Shown: positions 1-11,411, counted from the stretch's first letter. The stretch: 64,000 nt of DNA from Ascaphus truei (GCA_036426205.1 CM071570.1:51630984-51694983); one strand, 5' to 3'. Notes: a model not told the origin generated them from the sequence alone. Made by a program: numbers and translations.

Positions 1-2
1 CC

Positions 3-1712
3 ATCATCAAGGATGTCCTTCCCACCACGATCCTGCTGCCAGTGACGCTATGTGGAGAGGGGTTTCATACTCAAGCACTGGCATTCGTGGACTCCGGCTC
101 CGCAGGCAATTTCATCGATCAAGCCTTTGCTAGCCAAAATAAGATTCAACTTTCCAGCAAAAGGATTCCAGTGGGCCTGGATGCCATTGATGGTCGACCT
201 CTACAGCCGGCCTTCATCACGCTACAGACGGTGCCTCTCCTACTGCAGTTCGTCGGGGCTCATATAGAGACCATTACCCTCGATGTCATCCACACTCCCT
301 CCGTCGAGTTGATTCTGGGTCTTCCTTGGCTCCAACTTCATAACCCTCACATCGACTGGACCAACCGGGAACCCATCCAGTGGGGTGCTCAATGGGCCAA
401 GACCTGTACCAGGCTGTCCCAGAGGGTTGGAGGTTTGTGTACCTTGCCAGAAGAGGTCAACTCCTTGCCTACTGTATATGTGGAATTCCGCGATGTCTTC
501 GACAAAGCACGATTCGAGGCTCTACCCCTGCACCGACCTTTCGACTGTCCGATCGACCTGCTGCACGGGGCAGTTCTTCCCAGGGGGCGATCCTACTCAC
601 TCTCCCTCCCTGAGACTAAAGCCATGAACACTTACATTGCGGAGAATTTGGAGAGGGGTTTCATCCGAAAATCTTCTTCCCCAGTTGGAGCGGGCTTCTT
701 CTTTGTAAAGAAAAAGGACGGATCACTTCGTCCATGCATCGATTACCAGGGCTTGGATAACATCACGCGCAAGAACCGCAACCCGCTGCCTTTAATTCCG
801 GAGCTTTTCGACCGCCTTCAAGGAGCAACCATTTTTTCTAAACTGGACTTAAGGGGCGCTTACAATTTGGTAAGGATACGTGAGGGGGACGAGTGGAAGA
901 CTGCATTTAACACCCATGACGGCCATTATGAATACCTGGTCATGCCGTTTGGCCTGTGCAATGCGCCAGCAGTCTTTCAGGACGTCGTCAATGAGATTTT
1001 CCGGGACATTCTTAACAAGTTTCTCATTGTTTACTTAGATGACATCCTAATCTTTTCTAAGTCCGTCCAAGAACACATTAAACACGTTCAGCAGGTGCTG
1101 TTACGCCTCCAGGAGAACCATGTCTTTGCGAAATTGGAGAAATGCCAATTCCATCTGACGTCCGTGGCGTTCCTGGGAGACATTATCTCTGACTCCGGGT
1201 TCACTATGGATCCAGCGAAACTAAAGGCCATCCTGGACTGGCCCCGTCTGACCACCCTTAAAGCCGTGCAACGCTTTCTTGGTTTTGCAAACTACTACCG
1301 TCGCTTCATTCGCAATTTTTCCACCACGGTATCTCCCATCACTGCTCTAACCAAAAAAGGTGCAGATCCCTGTCCATGGTCCGAATCCGCCATTCAGGCA
1401 TTTAGTCTTCTCAAGAAGGCCTTCGTGTCTGCCCCGATCCTCACCCACCCAGATCCTAATCTCCCATTTACCCTGGAAGTGGATGCCTCTGACGTCGGGG
1501 CTGGCGCCATCTTGTCCCAAAGGACTTCCTCCTTAGCAAGATTACACCCATGTGCCTTCTTTTCTAAGAAATTTTCTTCCGTAGAACGGAATTATGATAT
1601 TGGTAACCTGGAGCTCTTGGCCATCAAGTTGGCGTTAGAGGAATGGAGACACCTCTTAGAAGGCACGGAAACTCCCATAACCATCCTCACAGACCATAAA
1701 AACCTGCTCTAA
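3..1712 (+). pseudogene. Ty3/gypsy pol: protease, reverse transcriptase and start of RNase H
   Basis: This frame is already open at the left edge, so no true start is visible. In order it shows a retropepsin with the DSG active site (codons 90-98), followed by the LILGLPWL-type flap end. A reverse transcriptase follows, with the fingers motif KKDGSLRPCIDY, LDLRGAYN, and the catalytic YLDD at 1032-1043. The RNase H begins with a VDASDVGAGA segment near 1480. In the intact family this is one polyprotein that copies element RNA into DNA in a cytoplasmic particle. Here the frame ends at a TAA (1710-1712) just after TDHKNLL, where the family normally reads on through a tyrosine. A one-base frame change follows within about ten bases. 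It is a nonsense and frameshift fossil. Confidence 0.9.
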
Positions 1713-2514
1713 TTAGAGGGTGGCACGTCGACTGAGCGCCCATCAAGCCCGCTGGGCGTTATTCTTCTCCCGCTTCAATTATTTCATCTCTTTCATTCCT
1801 GGCTCCAAGAACCTGAAAGCAGATGCCTTGTCACGACAGTTCCTTGCAGAGGATAGGTCGGAAGAACGACTTGAGACGATAATACCTCCCAAATTTATCG
1901 TATCCGCCAACTCCTATGACGTCATGGATAAGATCCGATCTGAGCAATCTCAAGCTCCTATGGGGCTTAAGGTCCCGGAGGGAAGACTCTACACCACACT
2001 GCAACATCGCAAGAGAGTCCTCGAGTGGTGCCATTCCTCTAAATCCGCAGGGCACCCTGGGATACGGAAGACCAACGACGTCATCCAACGAACCTTCTGG
2101 TGGCCATGGATGTCTAAAGATGTGGAGGAGTTTGTGAAGGCATGTGGCACATGTGCCCGCAACAAAGTACCTCGGGTTAAACCAGCAGGCCTCCTTCTTC
2201 CATTACCCATCCCAGATCGCCCCTGGAACCATATTTCTATGGATTTTATCGTGGATCTTCCCACTTCCAAAGGGAAGAATACTATCCTCGTTGTCATTGA
2301 TCGCTTTTCCAAGCAGACTCACCTTGTTCCTTTGAGAGGTCTTCCGAATTCCCCCAGGCTCGCAGATGTTTTCATCCAAGAAATCTTTCGTCTCCATGGA
2401 GTGCCATCGACCATCGTCTCGGACAGGGGGTCCCAATTCATTTCAAAATGTTGGCAAGCCTTTTCACTAAAGATGAGTATTTCATAACAATTCTCCTCAG
2501 GATACCACCCATAG
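1713..2514 (+). pseudogene. Ty3/gypsy pol: end of RNase H and integrase zinc-binding plus core domain
   Basis: The frame resumes at about 1720 with the RNase H end (ARWALFFSRF, then KADALSR). The integrase N-terminal HHCC zinc finger lies around 2027-2160, with a histidine pair near SAGHPG and a CGTC pair. The DDE core shows the first aspartate in MDFIVDL (codon 2242-2244) and the second in SDRGSQF (codon 2422-2424). Integrase joins the element cDNA to host DNA in the nucleus. Two in-frame stops, TAA at 2485 and TAG at 2512, fall between the second aspartate and the catalytic glutamate. No functional core could be made. No start codon is meaningful because this is the interior of a polyprotein. 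Confidence 0.88.
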
Positions 2515-3298
2515 ACCAATGGGCAGACGGAGAGAGCCAATCAAAACCTAGAACAGTATCTTCGTTGCTTCATAACCGATACACAGGACGATTGGGTGGA
2601 TCTGCTACCTTGGGCCGAGTTTGCCCTCAACTCCCTACGTAATGACTCCACTCAAGAATCTCCCTTTTTTGTAAATTTCGGGTTTCACCCATCCCGCTTA
2701 CCCTCCTCCCCCCTATCCTCTGGGGTACCAGCGGTTGACAAACGTATCACCCGGAGTGAAAGACTTGTGGAGGAAGATTCAGGAGAACCTAAAAGTGGCT
2801 ACCGGAAGACAGAAGCTCCAGGCAGATCGCCATCGACGCTTGGTCTCAGAATTTTCTCCGAGAGACAGGGTGTGGCTATCATCCAGGAATATTCGTCTAA
2901 AAGTCCCAACCATGAAGCTGGCACCCAAGTTTCTCGGTCCCTTTCCCGTGCTTAGGAAGATCAATCCGGTGGCATATCGCCTGCGTCTTCCGCCCTCAAT
3001 GAGGATTCCTCCGGTTTTTCATGTATCCTTGCTAAAACCTGCATTTCAGAGTCCTCGTTTCTCCAAGACCACTTCTCCTCCACTCCCCCTTCTGATCCAA
3101 GGGCAACAGGAATACGAGGTCCAGTCTATCCTGGATTCAAGGATCTCCAGAGGAGGAGTACAATACCTGGTCCACTGGAGGGGGTTCGGACCTGAGGAAT
3201 GCTCATGGATTCCCCACTGAGATCTCCACGCTGCTCGACTCGTCCAAGCATTCCATCATAGGAATCCTTCCAAACAGTACCATGGACGCCCGGAGGTT
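2515..3298 (+). pseudogene. Ty3/gypsy pol: integrase C-terminal part and chromodomain
   Basis: After the TAG the same frame continues through NGQTER, which holds the catalytic glutamate (codon 2530-2532), and [10 protein letters not shown]. It then loses register near 2735-2755 and is picked up one base over. That frame runs through the GPFPVL / VFHVSLLKP integrase tail into a chromodomain from about 3110 (EYEVQSILDSR, YLVHWRGFGPEE). Such chromodomains bind modified histone H3 and direct integration. A TGA at 3218-3220 cuts the domain after WIPH. Recognisable family sequence (LHAARLVQAFHHRNP) continues in frame behind it, so the stop is a mutation and not the natural end. The natural stop is probably the TGA near 3301. 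Confidence 0.85.
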
Positions 3299-3832
3299 CT
3301 GTGACAACCGGGGAGTCACGCCGCCCTCGGCGTGCTCCCCACTCACCTGCAGCTCCGCCGGGTCCTCCCGCGGCACGCAGGCAGCCTCCCTCCAGGACGT
3401 CGATCGCAGCTCCACGTGGGCGCGCGCTCACACCAATGCTCCTCTTCTAATGTAGGCCCTGCGGGTATGCCCGGTCACGCGCCCGCAAGCGCAGCTACAC
3501 AGAGGCGTGGCCACACGGAGGTGCACCAACCCCTTAAAGGCACAGCACCTCAAACCATTGCTGCAATCAAATGCAGCTTAACTACTGGGCTTTATTGCTC
3601 CTCCCCTGGGACTCATGCTGGACCTATCCCTGCCGCAGCCTAGCCCTTCCACACACCCTCACCTTGCTGCGCTGCCATTGGACCCTCTCCTACATATACT
3701 GTACCCTACAGTTTCACTAACTCGTCGGCTGAGCATAGAACCAGTTGTTCTCATCACTCTCTGCCTCCCTAGTCCTGTCATGTCTTGTCTTGTTTTGCAG
3801 TCTTCCTCGTGTACCGAACCGGCTTCCTCTAT

Positions 3833-3966
3833 GACTCTCCGCACCTCTGGCACCCCGAACTTGGCATACGGCAATACGACTCCGCACCTCTGGCACCCCA
3901 AACTTGGCATACGGCAATACGACTCTCCGCACCTCTGGCACCCCGAACTCGGCAAACGGTAAAACG
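3833..3966 (+). repeat. Tandem repeat, about 43-45 bp x 3
   Basis: Three copies of a unit beginning GACTCTCCGCACCTCTGGCA start at 3833, 3878 and 3921 and differ by a few bases. The array lies inside the LTR-like segment and may be an LTR-internal repeat. Confidence 0.85.
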
Positions 3967-3972
3967 ATTACG

Positions 3973-3993
3973 TCTCTCTCTCTCTCTCTCTCT
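3973..3993 (+). repeat. (CT)n microsatellite
   Basis: About ten CT units directly follow the 43-bp tandem array. Confidence 0.9.
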
Positions 3994-4525
3994 AACCCCG
4001 GACTTGGCTAACATCACCCACTACCATCCGTACCACTCCTGCCCCGACTCGGACTCCCAGACCACTCTACTCTCAAGACGTGCCCTCGTGGCTGTGGGTG
4101 GCGTTATATCCTATCCCACCTCAGCACCGCGGTCCCGCCTCGTTTGTGGTGAGCTCGACAACCGGTAACTTCACCAGTAAATATCTCTGGGGCTAAGGAG
4201 TCCCTAGAGCTGAAAATAGTGCAGTCCAGTTCTGGGAGCAGGGCCGCAAACAGGGGGGGACAGCCAGTATTGCTGTCCCGGGCCCGCCCATTCAAGGGGC
4301 CCACCCTCCCTGTCTGCAACACTACAGTTTCCTCTGTGCAGGCAAACCGAGCCCTCCCCTTTCCTGGATGCTGCGCCCCTCCCTTCTCTCCTGCAGGACT
4401 GCAGGGCCCTCCCCTTCCCTCAGCACCGCCCTCCCCTTCCTCAGTACCGCCCCCCTCCCTTCTCCTCCAGTACTGCAGAGCCTTTCCCTTCCCTCAGCAT
4501 CGTCCCTCTATCCCTCTCTTTCTTA

Positions 4526-4716
4526 GGCTAGGTCCCCGCTGCCTGCAGCAGCGCCGCTATGGCATGCGCTGCAGGGACAAGAGCTGCCCGTCAATGGGGC
4601 CGGGCCCGCTACATTAATTGACCACCGTTTTAGTGCCTCCATCTTTCCCCCTGCAGCTCACCGCAGATCAGGGATCTCAGCTGCACGCGCCGCCAGCCTG
4701 GCAGGCGCGTGTGCAG
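4526..4716 (+). mobile_element. MITE, GGCTAGGTCCCC family, copy 1, right end truncated
   Basis: It begins GGCTAGGTCCCCGCTGCCTG directly after a TTA trinucleotide. It shares a block around GGGACAAGAGCTGCC and TGGGGCCGGGCCCGC with copies at 17722 and 22240. The right inverted end seen in the 17722 copy is missing. No coding capacity is present. Confidence 0.65.
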
Positions 4717-4789
4717 CACCTACACCGATGCCTCAGCCTTGGGCTCCGCGGGCTTGCTGGGCTCTCCAGTGCACTGGCCATACAGCTCA

Positions 4790-5060
4790 AGGTGTGTGTG
4801 TCACTGTGTGTGTCACTGTGTGTGTATTTGTGTCACTGAGAGTGTCCCTGTGTTTATGTGTCACTGTGTGTGTCAGTGTCTGTGTGTCACTGTGTGTGCG
4901 CGTATACTGGGGAGGGAGGTTATTGTGTGGGGAGGGGGAAAAATACATGGGGGTGGGGGGTAAGAGAGAGGAGGGGGGAAGGAAAGGGTGATGGAGGAGT
5001 GTAAGAGGGGGGATGAGAGTGAGGAGGAGTGTGTGATGGGGGAGGGGGATGGTTCTCGCA
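4790..5060 (+). repeat. GT-rich then G-rich simple-sequence region
   Basis: Imperfect repeats of GTGTGTGTCACTGT run from about 4793 to 4905. They pass into G- and GGA-rich sequence to about 5060. Open frames here come from the repeat and are not genes. Confidence 0.8.
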
Positions 5061-5621
5061 CGGCCGCCAACACGTGGGTGGGGGGCCCCGGTGGAAACGC
5101 TAGTCCTGGGCCCCGGGAAAGCTGTCTGCGGCCCTATCTGGGGGACCACATGGGTCTAATCCTGTAATGAAAACTAAGGTTAGTTATTGTGGACTGCTCC
5201 TTTAAAAGGGTATATCTGTTTCTTATCAGGTGTACAAAGTGCAAATGTTCCAAGTTTGTTTTATGGGCTCAAGTGAGGTTTGTGAAGATTTGCTGCTTTT
5301 TAGCATTGGGACACTGAGACATTGAGTCAGTCCCTTGACCAAGTTACAAAGCAATACTGTCAGCTTTTATTCCATAATGGGAATATTCTTCCAGTCGTAT
5401 ATTTGTGGCAGCACGTTTAGATACATTTAAAGAAGCATCTGTAATAAACTTAAAGAGAACATGGTAGAATATCAAACATTGTCCTATTGCATGTGCCAAT
5501 TTCTCTGAGATCAAAGATCAAATCTTCTCAGCAGACACATTATTAGTATGCGGCTAAAACATGTTAAGCTGCAATACTGGTTAACTTAAAAAATTATAAT
5601 ATATATTTATTTTTTATTACA

Positions 5622-5957
5622 GGATTGAAGCAGGGGGTCTCCGAAGCTGAACCCCAAACATTTCAGCACTGTGACCCCCTGCTTCCAGAAATACTTACTC
5701 CATAGTGGTGCTGGTATCTCCTGCAGGCAGGAAACTGTGTTCCTTAATCTAATAACAGCTTAAATGTCCCACATCACATGGGCCAATAGGAACCCGTGAC
5801 ATCATCCGGTGCGGCTTCCTATTGGCCCGCGTGATCTGGGCCGTTGAACTCCACAGAGATACCGGCACCCCCTACGGAGGTCAGTATCTGTGGAAGCAGG
5901 GGGGGGCCGGATCTGAAATGAACGGGGTTCAGCTCCAGAGACCCCCTACTTGAATCC
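5622..5957 (+). mobile_element. MITE with about 34-bp terminal inverted repeats
   Basis: The left end GGATTGAAGCAGGGGGTCTC and the reverse complement of the right end match over about 34 bp with four or five differences. Flanks TATTACA (left) and TATAACA (right) differ at one of seven positions and may be the target duplication. No transposase is encoded and the superfamily is not assigned. Confidence 0.75.
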
Positions 5958-7809
5958 TATAACAATATACACAGTATATATCTTTTTTAATAGTTAACTG
6001 GTATTGCTACTTTCCAATGTTTCTGGTTTATCATTGAGGAGTTTCTTACGTGGAAAAACTCTTGGGAATGGGAATTCCGATGCAGATTTTAATGTTTTAC
6101 TTCCTCTTTGATTGCTTTAGTGTTTTAAAGTGAAATTGCTGCCAAGCAATCATCCGTTATAGATAATGAGTGGGTAGCAATGCTTGGAGTCTGCTAAAGT
6201 CTCTTCTGTTGGTAAAAAGTGAGTTACATGCTTATTATGCTGTCACATCCTTGTATCATGTTCACTGATATTTTGCATCTCGGGACTTAATAGAGAACAC
6301 TCAATATAAATGATGTAATGAAGTGCCAGATTTTGCATTTAGATGAACTTGGAGGAGTGAAGATTTCAGTGGTTTGAGGAAGATATATAGAAAGATTTGG
6401 GTGTATCAATATTCAGTGCCAGGTACTTAAGCACATGATTACATCTTCAACTTCTAATTACATTCAGACAGAATGTAATAATACCATTGTGTTTTGTAAT
6501 GATGTGATCTCCAGTAGCACTGCACGTATTTGTTGTATATGCCTATAACACACTGGAAGTGTTGTATTGCTTACATAACCAGCAGAGATTTCCCAACGGT
6601 TACAAGGAGCCTGAATATGATTTTCTGTTTCAAACGCACATTCACAGCTTTCAACAAAATTAGTTGCAGTAAAGATAAAACAATCAGTGACATAACACCT
6701 TCTCCGCACACTTAACACTTGTTTAATCATTCTTAATGTGTTCAGTAGCTTGTCAAAAAGGCCTTAAAAGCCAGGAAAAACAAGTAAAGATGGGGACATT
6801 GTCTGCTGAGATGGAGCTGCTTCTGAATGGGACCTTCTGCAGTGTTAACCCTTCAGTGTTGCGGTCAGCAGCACAGTAAATCTTGCTACATTCATATTGA
6901 TTCCAATCTGTACTATTTTTGCCAGGGAATAGTTAGACCCATATAATAGAGGGAAGAACATTTAAAATTCTGAATGTGACCCAAGTAAGCCAAGAAAAGT
7001 GCATTCCTAACAACAAAAAAAAAAACATTTGGGGGGCTGTGGGTGACGGGGCTGTATGGTGACAGTAACAATTTAGGTAGCTCATGCTTAGATTTTACAA
7101 GTACCTTTTGCCCACCTGCAGACAGTAAATATACAGGACACGCAGAATGCAGTTGTATCACTTTGGCTCCACATTATAAAAAAGCCATTTACTTCATTGC
7201 AATACAATTAAAAAAAGATTTTCATTTTTCTTCAGTCTCACATTTCACAATCCCACGTTTCTCCGTGATTGAGTAGAATATACCTAACCCTTATGGTGGG
7301 CAACATGTTCCAAAACACTAAAAACATGAGCAATGAAATAAAGAATATGTTATCTGATTGCACACTTACTAACATCTGATTTATGGTTAGCGAGACGAGG
7401 ATTCACTTTTACAAAGTGTGTCATTTATCCCACCACAGCAACATCCTAGGTCAGTGGCACCGTGGCTTTAAAAGCCATTTTTATTTCCAGGCTAGCATTA
7501 GCTTTCTTTAAACATCTGTATGTAGAAAACAGATACTTTCTTAAATTGCACTCTTTTTAGAGGCTGTGCAAATCCACTTCTCAAGAAAGATAATGGATAC
7601 CTCATATGTTCTCTTCAGAGAAATACATTTCACTGAGCCACGCTTCTTATAACAAAATCTAACACATCATTTGAGATGTTGGTTCCTTTTTCAAACATCA
7701 GTTGCCTTGTTGCGAATAAATTGTATTAGTAGAACACTATCCCATGGTTAAGCATTGACCTCTACATTTTGCCATATATTTTCTTATGTGTTGGCTATAG
7801 AGTGTAGAT
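5958..7809. other. AT-rich stretch, nothing recognised
   Basis: I see no protein-like frame, splice-bounded exon, RNA gene or clear repeat. Open frames of 60-90 codons here look like random sequence. Confidence 0.5.
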
Positions 7810-7941
7810 CAGGAGTGGCCAACTCCAGCCCTCAAGGGCCACCAAGAGGTCAGGTTTTCAGCATATCGTTGACTGAGCCACCTATGCTGAAGCAGGGATA
7901 TCCTGTTGGGGGCCCTTGAGGACTGGAGTTGGCTACTCCTG
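7810..7941 (+). mobile_element. Palindromic hAT-like MITE (CAGGGGTGGCC family), short copy
   Basis: It starts CAGGAGTGGCCAACTCCAG and ends with its inverse, CTGGAGTTGGCTACTCCTG. The inner arms include GCAGGGATATCCTG. It is shorter than the copies at 21322 and 41849, having lost part of one arm. Confidence 0.8.
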
Positions 7942-8494
7942 GTGTTTGTTGCTCGTTTTTGGCACGCCTAATGCATAGAAATTGAATGCAAACATTTATT
8001 TTAACGTGTAGTTTAGAAGCGCAAAACTGGTTGAAATACAAAACAAACAACTCTCCCGGATCTTGCGGTAATTACAGTGCAAACATATATATTTTTTTAT
8101 TGCTTACCTTAGCAATGGCTTGACTGTACTGTATATAGGAAAAAAAGATTTCACTTCAAATGGGCAACTAGTAGAAAAATGTGTCTGTTGTTACTACTTG
8201 CTACTGTACTTAACTTTTACATGTTCAGTGAATTGGGCTCAATATATTTCTCCAGATTAATTTGCACATTCATTGCATTGGTTTTAAAATGCGTGTTAAT
8301 ATGGCAAGTTCTGCAGATATCATAGTAATGATATATAATTAATTTATTTAAGATTTATACTCGTATGTCTAGCTCGATTTGTGTTCTCCTAAACGTACCA
8401 GGGGGGATTGACCACTTGCTGTTGTCATTCTGTGCTCACAGTGGTTAGAAAGAACATGCATTTGAATAAAAAAACATTCTCTAGATACAAATAA

Positions 8495-8590
8495 AACAAA
8501 CAATGAATAGTGGTCCACTCCATTTCAATTCTGCATCAACGTTTCGGTGCTATAGAAGCAGCTTCATCAGCTTGGCATTCATTGTTTGTT
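8495..8590 (-). ncRNA. Hammerhead-like fold closed by a 14-bp outer stem, degenerate
   Basis: On the minus strand the order is CTGATGA (plus 8564-8570), a stem II candidate GCTGC/GCACC with one mismatch (plus 8547-8562), GAAAC (plus 8541-8545) and GTT (plus 8538-8540). This is the hammerhead catalytic order. A perfect 14-bp inverted repeat, AACAAACAATGAAT, closes the region at 8495-8508 and 8577-8590. The loop of stem III is missing and stem I next to the core pairs poorly, so activity is doubtful. It is probably a fossil from a Penelope-like long terminal region. Confidence 0.4.
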
Positions 8591-8984
8591 ATGTAAGCTG
8601 CTTTCTGCATGTTTTGTGGCTGCGTTTTGACACTCCTTTGTATGCAATTTTAAATGCAAGCATGTAAAAGACTTGGCTGCAAAGTATCTCTGAAGAAATA
8701 TCCTCATCAAATTTTCATTGAACCTAGTTTAGCCTCATGCTGTGTAGATGGTCACTCAAGAATGCAGATGGCAACTTTTCAGCATGTTAACGTTGACTCA
8801 GATTGTATTCTTTATGTGTAGAGTTCACATTATATGCATGAGGCTTGGTGGCAGAAATGAAATAATTGGGACGAATTTAGCGAAGGCATTCACAATCCCT
8901 GTATTATTATGCAGTGTACTTTCTTGAGCCACACCTGATTAATCACCACATCATTAGTCAATGAGACATGGACATTTCAATTAT

Positions 8985-9890
8985 AAAATGTATTACCAGG
9001 AAGTAATACATTGAGAGTTAACTCTCGTTTCAATTATGTCCTGGTGCAGAGATATGATGACAAATACATGGTTACATGAAATGAACAGGTGTATACATTA
9101 TTTAAAAAGACATTGCATGAACAGTTGAAGATAATATATGTTATAGGCGTATGTAACAGTTGCAGTCCAGATTAAAATGAGACAGCTTTAGTTTTGAAAC
9201 TGGTGGTGGCTGTGAGAGTCGCCGGCAGATTGTTCCAGGTGTTAGGTGCACGGTAAGGGAAGAAGGAGCGGCCGGATTCTTTGTTGAACCTTGGGACTGT
9301 GAACAGGCTTTTGGCGTCAGATCTCAGGTGATAAGTACTGGGTGTGGTATTTGTGAGGAGTTTGTTCAGATAGGCAGGTGGTTTGCATTGTATTTGAAGT
9401 AATTATTTTAAGGCAAGGCAGGAAAGATGAATTTTGCAATTTTACGCCTAGACTCAAGTGATGGCCAAGCTACAGTAGTTCTTTGAGCATTTCGGGGTGA
9501 TGTGTGTTGAAGTTACATTAGAGGACAAAGTGGCATATTGAGTTGGAGATGGTGTCTAGTTTGCTGAAGTATGTTTGAGGTACTATATCCCCATAGTCTA
9601 AAATTGGCATTAGCATCTGCTGTGCAATGCGCTTTCTGACCAGCTGGCTTATGGAGGATTTGTTCCTATAAAGACCTAGTTTGACATAGGTTTTGGATGT
9701 CAGGGTATCAATGTGCAACCCACATGTAAAATGGAAGTCAAACCATATGCCCAAACATTTAAAACTAGTGACGGGGCTAGAATCTTATTAGAGTTGGTTC
9801 TGAGCTGAAGCTCCATCATTGGTAGCTTTAGGAATTTAGCCAAATACAATTGTTACAGTCTTGTTAGTGTTGGCCATACTTGCTAAGCTG
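8985..9890 (-). pseudogene. Non-LTR LINE reverse transcriptase, C-terminal part and 3' end
   Basis: Read on the minus strand, the segment shows an FKCLGIWFD-type block, HIDTLTSKTYVKLGLYRNKS, then LPxLDYGD-like PILDYGDIV. These are typical of the thumb and post-RT region of vertebrate non-LTR retrotransposons. Further on, in another frame, LRSDAKSLFTVPRFNKESGR and a WNNLPATL block follow, as in the C-terminal tail of such proteins. Frames are interrupted by stops and shifts, so it is dead. The catalytic YADD region is absent because the copy is 5'-truncated. The 3' end near 8985-9060 (CCAGGAAGTAATACATTGAG on the plus strand) is the same as at 39001, 44797 and 11092. The clade could be Rex1/CR1-like and is not certain. 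Confidence 0.75.
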
Positions 9891-10046
9891 TGTTTAACCT
9901 CAAGACATCTTATGGCTCATTCATTTGAATGTGCTGTGAAATGCCTCATGACTTCGCACTGATTTGTAAAAATCTGGGTCTAAATCGTTAAGGAGTACTT
10001 CTGCTCTTAATCGAAAAGTATTTTTTTTTATTTTGTTGTTTTAAAG

Positions 10047-10502
10047 CAGGGGCTCCCAACTTTTTTTACATTATGCACACCCTGCTAGAAAATATGTGTT
10101 CTGCGAACCCCTAATTAATTTTATTGCCTACTCAAGGCTATTGCTAACAGAACTGTATAGTGTTCTGAGCTAGAGGGGGAACACACACTTTATAAGGCCC
10201 CAAACTACACCTCAGTGTGGGTAGCATGGGTGGTATAGCTGTCAATTACTGAGGGAGCTTCCAAAGTCACGTCCCACCATGCCTTGCTGCTGTGGATGCA
10301 ACGCATTGTAGGGAGAGTCATTGGAAGCTCTTGCTGTAATTGACAGTTATACCACCCACGCTAAGGTGCAGTTTGGGGCCTTACTAAGTGCGTAGACTCA
10401 CACAGGCCCAGGAACCCACTACACTGCCTGGGATCTGCATTACAGATTTGTGGGGCAAAACCCCTTGGAGACACCTCACAAACTCCCTGTTGGGAATCAC
10501 TG
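10047..10502 (+). mobile_element. hAT-like MITE, copy 1 of a pair
   Basis: The ends CAGGGGCTCCCAAC and GTTGGGAATCACTG are inverted. Flanks TTTTAAAG and TTCTAATG match at six of eight positions, as expected for an aged 8-bp hAT duplication. Internally it contains an inverted block (GGTGGTATAGCTGTCAATTA and its inverse). It is the same element as 17232-17718. Confidence 0.8.
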
Positions 10503-10938
10503 TTCTAATGAAACCACGTTACACTTGCTATTCATTGTTAGTTGGAGCAAGTATGGTAACAATAGTAGAAATGTAAATGTATTCAACACCAATATCTTCT
10601 GTTGTGCAGCACCTTAATGAAGCCACCTTAAGGCAATAAATGTTTCAGAATGATATTGCTCACCTTTTGTTCAGATAGATCACATTCACACAGGAAATAC
10701 AGTGAGCCTTCTGTTATATTAGCTGTATATGATCTTTTGTTTCTCAATTGTAGGAATAAAAATCAGTTCAGCTTGTTTGGACTGGCAGAATCAGCCGCAC
10801 AGGGCTAGGTGCCTATTCATGTTGTTCTAATCTAACGTGACACTTGTCCTGCCCACGGTTAGACAATCATTCCTTCTGATGCTTATCAACGTGTTAGATG
10901 TATTATATTTAGTAAAAATAAATTACTCTCTCTTTTAG

Positions 10939-10998
10939 GGGAAGAAATGGATTTTCTACAATGAACATTACAGAAAATATATTGCTCGTATAGACAAG
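10939..10998 (+). CDS. Candidate 60-bp host coding exon, gene unknown
   Basis: A pyrimidine-rich acceptor (CTCTCTCTTTTAG) precedes and a strong donor (AAG then GTAGGT) follows a 60-base segment. Only one of its three frames is open. That frame reads GKKWIFYNEHYRKYIARIDK, which looks like ordinary protein sequence. The exon is a multiple of three, so skipping it would keep frame. I do not recognise the gene. No second exon of the same style was found, so if real the window would lie in large introns. It is not inside any repeat recognised here. Chance splice-bounded open segments of this length do occur, so confidence is moderate to low. Confidence 0.4.
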
Positions 10999-11091
10999 GT
11001 AGGTACATGGTTTTGCTCCCATATGATAATACAAGACTAGTAGTAGCAGTAGAGTGGCCTATTGGTGAAAGCTGTATTTACAGGAGCCTGG

Positions 11092-11157
11092 ATATACTGG
11101 AAAACGAGAGGTACTCTCAATATATTTTTTCATGGTAAAAGAATTTATAGATAAATA
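11092..11157 (+). mobile_element. LINE 3' tail fragment
   Basis: GAAAACGAGAGGTACTCTCA followed by a run ending ATAGATAAATAAA is the inverse of the 3' end of the 8985 LINE. It is also close to the fragment at 44797. It is the last 65 bp of that family in plus orientation. Confidence 0.65.
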
Positions 11158-11295
11158 AAGGAGTCACCGTGATGTGCACAGTATTCGTTACCTCTGGATG
11201 GCAAAATACAGTATAATACAGGCACAATTAATTTCTATTCTGCTGAGCTCACTATCAATTTTTTTTAGTTTCAGCACATCAAATGTGTTCATTTA

Positions 11296-11411
11296 ACATA
11301 CACACGCATGCACTCTGATACACACACACGCATGCACTCTGATACACACACACGCATGCATTCTGATACACACACATGCACTCTGATACACACACACATG
11401 CATGCACTCTG

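Larger units (their letters stand above)
1..4170 (+). mobile_element. Ty3/gypsy chromovirus, decayed, 5' part outside the window
   Basis: The left edge enters the element inside pol. The order protease, reverse transcriptase, RNase H, integrase, chromodomain is that of vertebrate chromodomain-bearing Ty3/gypsy retrotransposons. The coding part is broken by stops at 1710, 2485, 2512 and 3218 and by two frame changes, so this copy is dead. Non-coding DNA after about 3300 begins TGTGACAACC and is probably the 3' LTR. Its right end is not defined because no second LTR or target duplication is in view. Confidence 0.85.
3300..4170 (+). repeat. Probable 3' LTR of the Ty3/gypsy element
   Basis: Directly after pol the sequence starts TGTGACAACCGG, a plausible LTR 5' end behind a purine-rich GGAGG stretch. 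It is non-coding and contains a three-copy tandem repeat and a CT tract. The motif GACAACCGG recurs near 4156, close to a possible right end. No target duplication or partner LTR can be seen here, so the right boundary is a guess. Confidence 0.45.

Noticed and set aside
8108..8128. 21-nt micro-exon on the minus strand (acceptor CTATATACAG, donor GTAAGC)
   Set aside because: Splice-like ends around so short a segment occur often by chance, and nothing supports a gene on this strand.
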